Under the pieces are notes generated by a model. That model made no database searches. It saw nothing but the letters and a program-made list of their open reading frames with translations, and was not told where the DNA came from. A stretch of 8,552 bases of DNA from Candidatus Arcticimaribacter sp. UBA7428 (lineage in GTDB: Bacteria; Bacteroidota; Bacteroidia; Flavobacteriales; Flavobacteriaceae): assembly GCA_002477625.1 (NCBI GenBank), contig DLQQ01000072.1:1-8552 (forward strand). Direction: 5' to 3'. Both the position numbers and the translations under genes were made by a program. Positions 1-5,794 of this stretch are shown in pieces (position 1 is the first letter of the stretch; each line of letters begins with the position of its first letter).

Positions 1-123
1 CTCAAAACAGACTCGTATGGGATCCAATATAGCCTGTTGAAGAGAAGTTCCTTAAACCTATTGCTTGTCTCCGCGTATACCTCGTAGAGCTTGGATCGGT
101 TGTATAATCAATAATCTAGGAGT

Positions 124-142
124 TGTAGAAATAATTTCTACA
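124..142. repeat. Perfect 19-bp palindrome (operator-like)
   Basis: TGTAGAAAT, one central A, then ATTTCTACA: the arms are exact reverse complements over 9 bp and pairing stops immediately outside. It has no T-tract and is too AT-rich to be a convincing terminator. It sits just before recognisable pckA homology begins at about base 150. It could be a dimeric regulator site or a junction left by the event that truncated pckA; the sequence cannot separate these. Confidence 0.5.
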
Positions 143-149
143 TAATTTA

Positions 150-509
150 AAACCAGAGGTTAATGTTTGGTTAGTCAACACTGGGTGGACTGGAGGCTCA
201 TATGGTGTTGGAACTCGAATGAAATTAAAATATACTCGGGCAATGATCAATGCTACCCTCGATGGTTCTTTAGGGAGTTACACCTACGACGACTATCATA
301 TACACTCAGTTTTTGGTGTAGCCCAACCCCGACACTGTCCGGGTGTTCCGGCTATAATTTTGAGTCCACGTTCGACTTGGAATGATGATGAGAAATACTA
401 TAAAACAGCATTCAAATTGTCCAATGCCTTTCGAGAGAACTTTAAGAAATTTGAAGGATATGCCAGTGAAGAAATTCGTAGAGGTGGGCCCCAACGATAT
501 GCTTATTGA
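150..509 (+). pseudogene. pckA: C-terminal remnant of ATP-dependent phosphoenolpyruvate carboxykinase
   Basis: The reading frame from about base 150 to the TGA at 507-509 encodes roughly 120 residues that match the end of the ATP-type PEP carboxykinase family, the gluconeogenic enzyme that converts oxaloacetate to PEP. Visible family signatures are VNVWLVNTGWTGG, GTRMKLKYTRAMI, HSVFGVA, CPGVP and STW, followed by a C-terminal segment ending near NFKKFEGYASEEI. The full protein is about 540 residues, so only about the last fifth is present; the ATP-binding P-loop and the metal and oxaloacetate sites are missing. The same frame has a TAA at 132-134, and none of the three forward frames of bases 1-150 resembles the preceding part of the enzyme. 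There is no in-frame ATG until base 219, inside the conserved domain. I therefore read it as a truncated, non-functional copy. Substitutions at usually conserved places (SPRSTW where the family has NPR) fit relaxed constraint. An intact pckA probably exists elsewhere in the genome. Confidence 0.85.
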
Positions 510-637
510 TTGGAGTTGATTGCTTGAAAAACTAATGCTATACCAGATTTTCGCACCTCCGACTCCTTTTTCACTAAAATTTAGAGCAAGATTTCCGTAT
601 CAATATGCTTTACATTCACATTAGAAAATTCTATTTC

Positions 638-660
638 ATTTGCTTATGTCTTAAGCAAAT
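638..660. repeat. 9-bp inverted repeat upstream of trxB, possible weak terminator
   Basis: ATTTGCTTA and TAAGCAAAT are perfect complements separated by TGTCT, and the right arm runs into a short T-tract (four T in all, counting the last base of the stem). Read on the + strand this could be a weak Rho-independent terminator for whatever lay upstream (originally perhaps pckA); equally it may be an operator for trxB, 100 bp downstream. The rest of the 251-base gap from 510 to 760 contains no ORF, RNA gene or clear TAnnTTTG promoter that I can see. Confidence 0.35.
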
Positions 661-760
661 TTTAGTAAGTTCGTAGCAGATAATGCTTAACTTAGTTGGC
701 TGAAAAAAGAGACCAAATTTCAGTTATTATAATTTTAAAATTGATAAAAAAACACAACGA

Positions 761-1708
761 ATGTCACAAACTATAGAACATGTAAAATGCCTGATTATTG
801 GTTCTGGACCTGCCGGATATACTGCAGCAATTTATGCCGCCCGTGCCAATATGTTTCCCGTATTATATCAAGGCACGCAACCCGGTGGTCAATTGACTAC
901 CACCAATGAGGTTGAAAATTTCCCAGGCTATCCCAACGGAATTACGGGGCCTGCGATGATGATCGAATTGCAAGAACAAGCACAACGTTTTGGAACGGAT
1001 GTTCGTGATGGATGGGTAACCAAGGTTGACTTTTCTGATGAGGTCCATAAAGTATGGGTCAACGAAACGACAGAAATTCATGCTGATACAATTATTATTT
1101 CAACAGGTGCTTCTGCCAAATATCTTGGCCTTGACTCTGAACAAAAATATTTAAAATTGGGTGGTGGTGTTTCTGCCTGTGCAGTTTGTGATGGTTTCTT
1201 TTACCGCAATCAAGAAGTTGTTCTTGTTGGCGCTGGTGATTCTGCTTGTGAAGAAGCACATTTCCTTTCTAAGTTGTGTACTAAAGTTACCATGCTTGTT
1301 CGCCGTGATGAATTTAGAGCTTCTAAAATTATGGTTAAGCGGGTTCAGAATACAGAAAACATTGAAATCCTTTTCAACACCGAAACCGAAGAAGTTCTTG
1401 GGGATGGACAGGTAGTTACTGGAGTTCGCGCAAAAAACAATAGAACAAAAGAAGTTATTGAAATTCCTGCAACTGGATTTTTTGTTGCTATTGGACATGA
1501 ACCCAACACAAAAATATTTTCAGACTATTTAAAATTAGACGAAACCGGTTATATCGTCAATACGGCTGGGAGTTCAAAAACGAACGTGCATGGTGTTTTT
1601 GTTTCTGGTGATGCTGCCGACCATGTCTACCGACAAGCAATTACTGCTGCTGGGACAGGCTGTATGGCTGCTCTTGACGCTGAACGTTATTTAGCTGCAA
1701 AAGAATAA
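761..1708 (+). CDS. trxB: Thioredoxin-disulfide reductase
   Basis: Cytosolic flavoenzyme that uses NADPH to reduce thioredoxin through FAD and a redox-active disulfide. The 315-residue length is normal for the low-molecular-weight bacterial type. In order: the FAD dinucleotide-binding motif GSGPAG (residues 14-19), the PGGQLTTTNEVENFPG segment (41-56), the redox pair CAVC (Cys140/Cys143, in the context VSACAVCDG), the NADPH-binding motif GAGDSA (157-162) with the phosphate-binding RRDEFRAS (181-188), and the C-terminal FAD motif VFVSGDAAD followed by RQAITAAGTG. All catalytic elements are present. The ATG at 761 is the only sensible start and sits 13 residues before the FAD motif; it is preceded by an A-rich leader rather than a Shine-Dalgarno, as usual in Bacteroidetes. 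The gene appears monocistronic: a 250-bp gap lies upstream and a convergent gene downstream with one base between stop codons, so no dedicated terminator separates them. Confidence 0.97.
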   Translation: MSQTIEHVKCLIIGSGPAGYTAAIYAARANMFPVLYQGTQPGGQLTTTNEVENFPGYPNGITGPAMMIELQEQAQRFGTDVRDGWVTKVDFSDEVHKVWVNETTEIHADTIIISTGASAKYLGLDSEQKYLKLGGGVSACAVCDGFFYRNQEVVLVGAGDSACEEAHFLSKLCTKVTMLVRRDEFRASKIMVKRVQNTENIEILFNTETEEVLGDGQVVTGVRAKNNRTKEVIEIPATGFFVAIGHEPNTKIFSDYLKLDETGYIVNTAGSSKTNVHGVFVSGDAADHVYRQAITAAGTGCMAALDAERYLAAKE

Positions 1709-1709
1709 A

Positions 1710-2177
1710 CTAAAGGTATTTACTTGAGAAATAGAGTAGTGGCGATTTTTTGTCGTTCCTACCTAGTTTTTCTACACTACACAAAGCCATGTGATGATCT
1801 CCTGTTGGAATGATTTGTATGGCTTTTGCTATATACCAAGCTAAGGGATCCTGAATCAAAGGAAAACCCTCCGATTCCTCTAAAACAATTTGATGTTCTG
1901 GATCGGGATAACCTGCAAAATGGTTGCTGTCTTTTTGTTGATCTGAGCTCAGAATACTGATTCCGAAAGTTGCACCCGTCTTTAAACGCTTGACAAAGGT
2001 TGCGTTATTGTCGACAAAAAAAGAAACCAAGGGCGGATCGAATGATACAGATACAAAAGAACTAGCAGTCATTCCAACGATGGAGTCATCCGCTTCTTTT
2101 GATGTAATTATGGTTACACCAGTGGCAAAACCTCCGGCTGCTTTTTTCAAATCTTCTGTAGTAATCTCTTTTTTCAT
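1710..2177 (-). CDS. Flavin reductase-like FMN-binding split-barrel protein
   Basis: A 155-residue protein of the flavin reductase-like domain family (HpaC/RutF type). Such proteins bind FMN and reduce it with NAD(P)H for a partner monooxygenase, or act as small flavoproteins. Characteristic pieces are GGFATGVTIIT (residues 15-25), GMTASSFVSVSFDPPLVSF (35-53, FMN phosphate and ring binding), FGISILS (71-77), HFAG (86-89), GDHHMALCSVE (126-136, where the family usually has a Gly in place of Cys133) and PLLYFSSKY near the end. I start at the ATG (2177-2175), beginning MKKEITTEDL; a GTG two codons further upstream is in frame but adds only two residues. The substrate and partner monooxygenase cannot be deduced, since no oxygenase gene lies nearby. 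It converges on trxB with one base between stops. A TACCTTTA element about 30 bases upstream of the start is a possible -7 box, without a good -33. Confidence 0.9.
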   Translation of the reverse strand: MKKEITTEDLKKAAGGFATGVTIITSKEADDSIVGMTASSFVSVSFDPPLVSFFVDNNATFVKRLKTGATFGISILSSDQQKDSNHFAGYPDPEHQIVLEESEGFPLIQDPLAWYIAKAIQIIPTGDHHMALCSVEKLGRNDKKSPLLYFSSKYL

Positions 2178-2333
2178 GTGCACAGGCTCTTTTCTTAATT
2201 GATGTAAAGGTACTTCAATAAAAGTTGAATGTTATGGAAATTTGAATTGAGTAGTAAAAGGAGTTTGTTTTAAAAAATAACAAGAACAACTGCGACTTTA
2301 AAAATTTGTAGGGGAGTGTGTTAAAATTGTTGC

Positions 2334-2366
2334 AAAAAAAAACACCTAAATTAATAGGTGTTTTTT
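2334..2366 (-). terminator. Rho-independent terminator of the CAU tRNA
   Basis: Read on the - strand just past the tRNA 3' end: CACCTA, a six-base loop, TAGGTG, flanked by A6 and T6 that extend the stem, then a run of nine T. It begins one base after the tRNA discriminator and separates the tRNA from the flavin reductase gene. The symmetric A/T flanks mean it could also stop transcription in the other direction. Confidence 0.85.
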
Positions 2367-2367
2367 G

Positions 2368-2441
2368 TAGCGAGAGGGGGGCACGATCCCCCGACCTCCG
2401 GGTTATGAATCCGACGCTCTAACCAGCTGAGCTACCTCGCC
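2368..2441 (-). tRNA. tRNA-Met(CAU), probably the elongator
   Basis: 74-nt cloverleaf on the - strand without an encoded CCA. Acceptor stem GGCGAGG pairs with UCUCGCU through one G-U pair at each end; discriminator A. D-stem GCUC/GAGC with the GG pair in the loop. Anticodon loop UUCAUAA with anticodon CAU at 2407-2405; the anticodon stem has an A31-C39 mismatch and a U27-G43 wobble. T-stem is five G-C pairs. The first pair (G1-U72) and the lack of three consecutive G-C pairs at 29-31/39-41 argue against the initiator tRNA. CAU is also used by the minor tRNA-Ile that is modified to lysidine, so elongator Met is likely but not proven. The T-loop reads AUCGUGC: U54 and A58 of the usual pattern are replaced by A54 and U58. 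Confidence 0.9.
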
Positions 2442-2454
2442 AAATAGGAGGTTG

Positions 2455-2462
2455 CAAATATA
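2455..2462 (-). promoter_or_regulatory. -7 promoter element of the CAU tRNA gene
   Basis: On the - strand the sequence TATATTTG is an exact match to the Bacteroidetes -7 consensus TAnnTTTG and ends 13 bases before the tRNA 5' end, giving a leader of about eight bases. No good TTG occurs at the usual 19-base distance, so only half of the consensus is met. Confidence 0.5.
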
Positions 2463-2511
2463 AAAAATAGAATTCAATAGCCTTAACATTTATCTTTAAA
2501 AAACTCTTTTT

Positions 2512-2546
2512 TTTGATCTAAGGTGTTACATTTTTCAATATATTGG
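2512..2546 (+). promoter_or_regulatory. Candidate promoter of the START-like/aminotransferase operon
   Basis: TTTG at 2512-2515 and TATATTGG at 2539-2546 (one mismatch to TAnnTTTG) with a 23-base spacer, at the long end of the accepted range. Transcription would start near 2552, about 12 bases before the ATG at 2564. Confidence 0.35.
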
Positions 2547-2563
2547 CAATAAATAAATTTTTA

Positions 2564-2956
2564 ATGACAACTAAAACAGCTTTCTCTATAGAATATGATT
2601 TTCAAGCATCACCACAACTGTTGTTTCAGTATTTATCAACTCCCTCAGGCTTATCTGAATGGTTTGCTGATAATGTGAATTCTAGAGGTGAAGACTACAC
2701 CTTTATTTGGGATGATACAGAAGAATATGCAAAACTCATTCAGAAAAAAAATAATGAAAGAGTTCGCTTTCGATGGATCAACGATGAGGAAGATCAAGAC
2801 GACTGTTATTTTGAACTGAAAATAGTGGTAGACGAAATCACTAAAGACGTTTCTCTGTATGTTTCTGACTTCGCTGATGAAGATGAATTGGAGGAAGCAA
2901 AAATGCTTTGGAATAATTTAGTTTCTAGTTTGAAACAAGTTCTTGGTTCAGCTTAA
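2564..2956 (+). CDS. START-like (AHSA1/SRPBCC-type) domain protein
   Basis: A 130-residue acidic protein that I recognise as the conserved flavobacterial START-like family; its biochemical role is not established. The fold forms a helix-grip cavity that can hold a hydrophobic ligand. The segment SPQLLFQYLSTPSGLSEWF (about residues 16-34) is the N-terminal helix region with the characteristic LSEWF, followed by ADNVNSRGEDYTFIWD, then RVRFRWI and an acidic stretch, and the C-terminal helix EAKMLWNNLVSSLKQVLGS. There is no signal peptide or membrane segment, so it is cytosolic. I use the ATG at 2564 (MTTKTAF): an in-frame TTG at 2543 lies inside the candidate -7 box and would add residues not expected in the family. 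It is followed after five bases by the aminotransferase homologue, so the two are almost certainly cotranscribed and may work together. Confidence 0.9.
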   Translation: MTTKTAFSIEYDFQASPQLLFQYLSTPSGLSEWFADNVNSRGEDYTFIWDDTEEYAKLIQKKNNERVRFRWINDEEDQDDCYFELKIVVDEITKDVSLYVSDFADEDELEEAKMLWNNLVSSLKQVLGSA

Positions 2957-2961
2957 ATTCT

Positions 2962-3807
2962 ATGATTGTACTTAATGGTATTGCTTATACTGACCTGAAT
3001 TCTGCTCCTGCAAATAATTTACAGGCCATTTTTCAGGCTGCCAATCCTTTTCAAGAATCCGTTCGTGTTGAAGCGAGTAAAATTATTTTTTGGGAAGCAC
3101 ATTATTTTAGAATGATGGCTTCGATGCGTATTCTTCGCATGGGTATTCCCATGACCTACACCATGGAATATTTAGAAGAACAAGTTTTGTTACTTCTGAA
3201 TGCAAATGATCTGCTGGAAAAAGCTGCTCAAATTCATTTTTCTTTTTTTTCTACAGCTTCTATAACACGATCCCATCCCATCATACCCTCATCTTTTCTA
3301 TTACATGCTGAAGCGTGTGATACAATATTGGGAGTACAAACTTCAGATCGCAGTATCGACCTATATAAAGACCATTGGGTTGTTAAGGGATTGTATGGCA
3401 ATCTGGAGCAGTCGAATGATCGTTTGCGCAAGCTTGCTTCTGTATATGCCTTTGAAAACGACTTTGAAGACTGTGTGCTTCTAAACGAAGACAAACAAAT
3501 AACAGAAACGATTAGGGGTGCAATCTTTGTTGTAAAAGGGGATCAGATAAAAACACCTCCTTTAACAAGCGGATGTCGTTCCTCTGTTTATCGTCAGGTA
3601 GTAATTGATTTGTTGGTGAAGCAAGAAACCGTTGAATTGGTTGAAGATGTTGTTTCTCCTTTTGAACTCCAAAAAGCTGATGAGCTGTTTGTTGTCAGTT
3701 TATCTCATGGAATTCAATCCGTAAAACAATACCGTAAAAAAGTATTTGTTTCAACTACAGCAGAGCAGGTATTTTCAAAGTTTATCACAGGATACCGACT
3801 CAGTTAA
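2962..3807 (+). CDS. Class IV aminotransferase-fold protein lacking the PLP lysine
   Basis: 281 residues with the layout of fold-type IV PLP enzymes (branched-chain aminotransferase, D-amino-acid aminotransferase, aminodeoxychorismate lyase). Visible are ESVRVEASKIIFWEAHYFRMMASMRIL (in part; residues 32-58, matching the FET...H..RL..S region), CVLLNEDKQITETIRGAIF (171-189), IKTPPLTSGC (196-205) and a C-terminal block with SPFELQKADELFVV (232-245). Key motifs are degenerate. The family's GDGxFE motif is replaced by ANPFQE. The catalytic K-x-x-N, which lies 32-34 residues before the conserved Glu (here Glu182), is LEQSN, so Glu149 (GAG at 3406-3408) occupies the Schiff-base lysine position and no Lys occurs between 143 and 156. 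The phosphate-binding G-x-x-x-G-I-x-R region reads GCRSSVYR. I infer a pseudoenzyme or a protein with another function. It follows the START-like gene by five bases. Its TAA overlaps the yqgE stop codon in the bases TTAA. Confidence 0.88.
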   Translation: MIVLNGIAYTDLNSAPANNLQAIFQAANPFQESVRVEASKIIFWEAHYFRMMASMRILRMGIPMTYTMEYLEEQVLLLLNANDLLEKAAQIHFSFFSTASITRSHPIIPSSFLLHAEACDTILGVQTSDRSIDLYKDHWVVKGLYGNLEQSNDRLRKLASVYAFENDFEDCVLLNEDKQITETIRGAIFVVKGDQIKTPPLTSGCRSSVYRQVVIDLLVKQETVELVEDVVSPFELQKADELFVVSLSHGIQSVKQYRKKVFVSTTAEQVFSKFITGYRLS

Positions 3808-4355
3808 TTGTGACTCGGATTCTCCGGAGCATTTCCCCAGATTAAATAGGCTCCTCCTAAGGAACGAATTTGCTTTCTCCAAAACGATTCGGAGTTTATG
3901 TTAATTACTTTATTCCCGATACAATTTTCTTGAATGACCCAAGAATTTAGCTCTATTTCATTTTGAAGTTGATTTTCTCCCCAACCAGAGTATCCTAAGA
4001 AAAAACGAATATTCTCTTCCCCAATGGACTCGTTATTGAGCAACTCGATTACTTTTTCAAAGTCACCTCCCCAGTACAATTCCTCATTAATTTTGATACT
4101 GCCAGTTATTAATTCTGGACTGTTGTGAATAAAATATAGGTTATCGGGCTCCACTGGGCCTCCGAAGTGTATCTCAATGGAACTCTTGATCTCCGGTAGA
4201 ATATCTTGTAAAATAAAGTCAAAAGGCTTGTTTAGAATAAACCCTAGTGAAGCAGTTTTTTTGTGGTTGACTAATAGGATAACGGCACGGTGGAAATTTA
4301 TATCCCCAATAATAGAAGGTTCTGCAACTAATAATGTTCCTTGATGAATTTCCAT
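3804..4355 (-). CDS. YqgE/AlgH family protein (UPF0301)
   Basis: 183 residues, the usual length for the family. The N-terminal block is GTLLVAEPSIIGDINFHRAV (residues 6-25), then LGFILNKP (37-44), HFGGPVEPDNLYFIHN (63-78) and GYSGWGENQLQNEI (121-134), the most conserved motif in the family. The protein is cytosolic with no signal peptide. The biochemical function is unknown; the name AlgH comes from an alginate phenotype in Pseudomonas and should not be carried over. The ATG at 4355 begins MEIHQGTLLV, as expected. It lies downstream of HU on the same strand but behind the HU terminator, so it is probably transcribed separately; I saw no clear TAnnTTTG element in the short gap. The gene ends in a 4-bp overlap with the convergent aminotransferase-like gene. 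Confidence 0.93.
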   Translation of the reverse strand: MEIHQGTLLVAEPSIIGDINFHRAVILLVNHKKTASLGFILNKPFDFILQDILPEIKSSIEIHFGGPVEPDNLYFIHNSPELITGSIKINEELYWGGDFEKVIELLNNESIGEENIRFFLGYSGWGENQLQNEIELNSWVIQENCIGNKVININSESFWRKQIRSLGGAYLIWGNAPENPSHN

Positions 4356-4403
4356 GATAACATGAATTTAATATTTTTTTTGAGCAATAGCAGCGTTTAA
4401 AAC

Positions 4404-4430
4404 AAAAAAAAATCTCCCGAAGGAGATTTT
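4404..4430 (-). terminator. Rho-independent terminator of the HU gene
   Basis: On the - strand: ATCTCC, TTCG loop, GGAGAT, then nine T. The RNA loop is a C(UUCG)G tetraloop, a very stable closure. It lies 25 bases past the HU stop codon and before yqgE, making HU a single-gene transcript. Confidence 0.93.
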
Positions 4431-4454
4431 TATATTGGGTATTGAAAATGAAAC

Positions 4455-4727
4455 TTAGTTTACAGCTCCAGATAATTCAGCACCAGCTTTAAATTTCACA
4501 ACATTTTTAGCTGCAATTTTGATTGTAGCACCAGTTTGTGGGTTTCTTCCGTCACGAGCTGCTCTTGCAGATACAGACCAAGATCCAAATCCTACTAAAG
4601 ATACACGTCCACCACCTTTAAGGCTACCTTGGATGTTTCCAAGAAAAGATTCAAGAGCTTTTTTTGCTGCTGCTTTAGAGATACCAGCGTCAGCCGCCAT
4701 TCCGTCGATTAATTCTGTTTTGTTCAT
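4455..4727 (-). CDS. HU family DNA-binding protein
   Basis: 90 residues, the standard HU/IHF length. This small basic dimeric nucleoid protein bends DNA. The N-terminal helices (MNKTELIDGMAADAGIS, then KAAAKKALESFLGNI) are followed by GGGRVSLVGFGSWSV (residues 38-52), and the DNA-inserting arm carries GRNPQTG (60-66) with the conserved Pro63. The C-terminal AAKNVVKFKAGAEL matches the family closely. It is rich in Ala, Lys and Gly codons and looks highly expressed: it has the best promoter in the window and a strong terminator, and stands alone between them. Whether it behaves as HU or as an IHF-like subunit cannot be told; the sequence is closest to HU. An unusual paired direct repeat lies upstream of its promoter. 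Confidence 0.96.
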   Translation of the reverse strand: MNKTELIDGMAADAGISKAAAKKALESFLGNIQGSLKGGGRVSLVGFGSWSVSARAARDGRNPQTGATIKIAAKNVVKFKAGAELSGAVN

Positions 4728-4762
4728 AGTGTGAATATTAAATTAAAAAATATGTATAATAA

Positions 4763-4792
4763 CAAATATATAGGGTTTACGGTAAGTCCCAA
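4763..4792 (-). promoter_or_regulatory. HU gene promoter (TTG-N19-TATATTTG)
   Basis: On the - strand, TTG (4792-4790), exactly 19 bases, then TATATTTG (4770-4763). Both elements and the spacing match the Bacteroidetes primary sigma factor consensus without mismatch. Transcription should start near 4757, giving an A/T-rich leader of about 30 bases before the HU ATG at 4727. Confidence 0.85.
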
Positions 4793-4815
4793 GGAAAACC
4801 CCTAAAAAAACAGGA

Positions 4816-4848
4816 TTTTGTTAATAAATACCCTTGTTTTGTTAATAA
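4816..4848. repeat. 12-bp direct repeat, 21-bp phasing, upstream of HU promoter
   Basis: TTTTGTTAATAA occurs at 4816-4827 and again at 4837-4848, identical in all 12 bases, with starts 21 bp apart, about two helical turns. It lies in the short gap between the fmt stop and the HU promoter, roughly 60 and 80 bp upstream of the predicted HU start site. This position and phasing suit two same-face protein binding sites. No regulator is identified. Confidence 0.55.
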
Positions 4849-4857
4849 TGCTAGGCT

Positions 4858-5793
4858 TTATAAGACCTCAGCACCGTTTTTAAAGGTAAATCCATTCAAA
4901 AGTGCCTGTGCTTGCATCCTTTTTTTATTGGGTAATTGCAATTCTTCTAGGTTGAGCATACCTTCTTTATGGGCGATCTTAATTTTTTTATCAGCAACAA
5001 CAATTTTCCCAATCTCAAAACTGTGTTTTTCAAAGCTTGGTGTAGCCTTGAAAATTTTCACTTTTAAAACGGATGTTCCGTTTTGAATTTCAAGCCACGC
5101 AACCGGATATGGATTTAAACCTCGTACCAAGCCATCAATATACCTCAACGGTTGCTTCCAGTCAATTTTTGTATTTTCTTTGGTCAATTTGGGGGCTTCC
5201 TGTTCATCCCCAGTAAGTGTTTGTGGTTTTGGAGTCGGATTGGTTGCGATATAGTCTAGTGTTTTTAAGATCAAGTTTGCTCCGAGTGGGGCAAGTTTAT
5301 CGTGCAAGCTTCCAACAGTTTCTGAGGGTTCGATTGCTAATGCCTCTTTTAGAAGGATAGCTCCTGTATCAATTTTATCATCAATATAGAATGTCGTTGC
5401 TCCCGTTGTAGTTTCATTGTTGATGATCGCCCAATTGATGGGTGCCGCCCCACGGTAATTAGGAAGGAGGGAGGCGTGTAAATTAAAAGTACCCTTAGGC
5501 GGAATACTCCAGACTGATTTTGGTAACATTCTAAAGGCAACAATGATGAATACGTCGGCATTTAATAGTTCTAGCTCTTTAGTGAATGCAGGGTCTTTTA
5601 GGTTTTCTGGTTGAAGCAAGGTAAGTTTTTCTGCAACAGCGTATTCTTTTACAGCTGACTGACGGAGTTGTTTCCCTCTTCCAGCAGGCTTATCAGCACT
5701 GGTTACCACAGCAGCGACATCGTGCTCAGATTGATTTAATGCTTGCAGGGCATAAACAGCAAATTGGGGAGTCCCCATAAAGACTATTCTCAT
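4858..5793 (-). CDS. fmt: Methionyl-tRNA formyltransferase
   Basis: Formylates the amino group of Met on initiator tRNA using 10-formyltetrahydrofolate, a step of translation initiation in the cytosol. 311 residues, normal length. The N-terminal formyltransferase domain starts with MRIVFMGTPQFA, then DKPAGRG (34-40). The folate and catalytic region is FNLHASLLPNYRGAAPINWA (103-122) with Asn104 and His106, and the catalytic Asp142 lies in DDKIDTGA. These correspond to the N-H-D triad of the family. The C-terminal half (from about 206, IDWKQPLRYIDGLVRGLNPYP) is the tRNA-binding OB-fold domain. The ATG is one base after the recQ stop codon, so translation is probably coupled and fmt is the last gene of the ATPase-recQ-fmt operon. 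No strong terminator follows; only a weak A/T-rich stem can be drawn between 4796 and 4820. Confidence 0.97.
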   Translation of the reverse strand: MRIVFMGTPQFAVYALQALNQSEHDVAAVVTSADKPAGRGKQLRQSAVKEYAVAEKLTLLQPENLKDPAFTKELELLNADVFIIVAFRMLPKSVWSIPPKGTFNLHASLLPNYRGAAPINWAIINNETTTGATTFYIDDKIDTGAILLKEALAIEPSETVGSLHDKLAPLGANLILKTLDYIATNPTPKPQTLTGDEQEAPKLTKENTKIDWKQPLRYIDGLVRGLNPYPVAWLEIQNGTSVLKVKIFKATPSFEKHSFEIGKIVVADKKIKIAHKEGMLNLEELQLPNKKRMQAQALLNGFTFKNGAEVL

Positions 5794-5794
5794 A

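Noticed and set aside
1..123. Possible coding sequence or N-terminal pckA continuation at the left edge
   Set aside because: All three forward frames are short and interrupted, and none contains the conserved segment expected before VNVWLVNTGW; I see no supported feature here.
512..566. GGAGTTG and CGACTCC followed by five T, a possible terminator behind the pckA remnant
   Set aside because: The stem is only seven pairs with one G-T wobble and the loop exceeds 40 bases, so it would not form an efficient intrinsic terminator.
2543..2563. In-frame TTG start that would extend the START-like protein by seven residues
   Set aside because: It lies inside the candidate -7 promoter element, and the ATG at 2564 gives the length I expect for the family.
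3234..3494. Open frame of 86 codons on the - strand inside the aminotransferase-like gene
   Set aside because: It lies wholly within a gene with strong family similarity on the + strand, shows no recognisable motif, and is explained as a shadow frame.
4796..4824. A/T-rich stem after fmt (AAAATCCT with GGGGTTTT) as an fmt terminator
   Set aside because: Two of eight pairs are G-U and there is no T-tract after the stem on the - strand; the T-run is in the loop.
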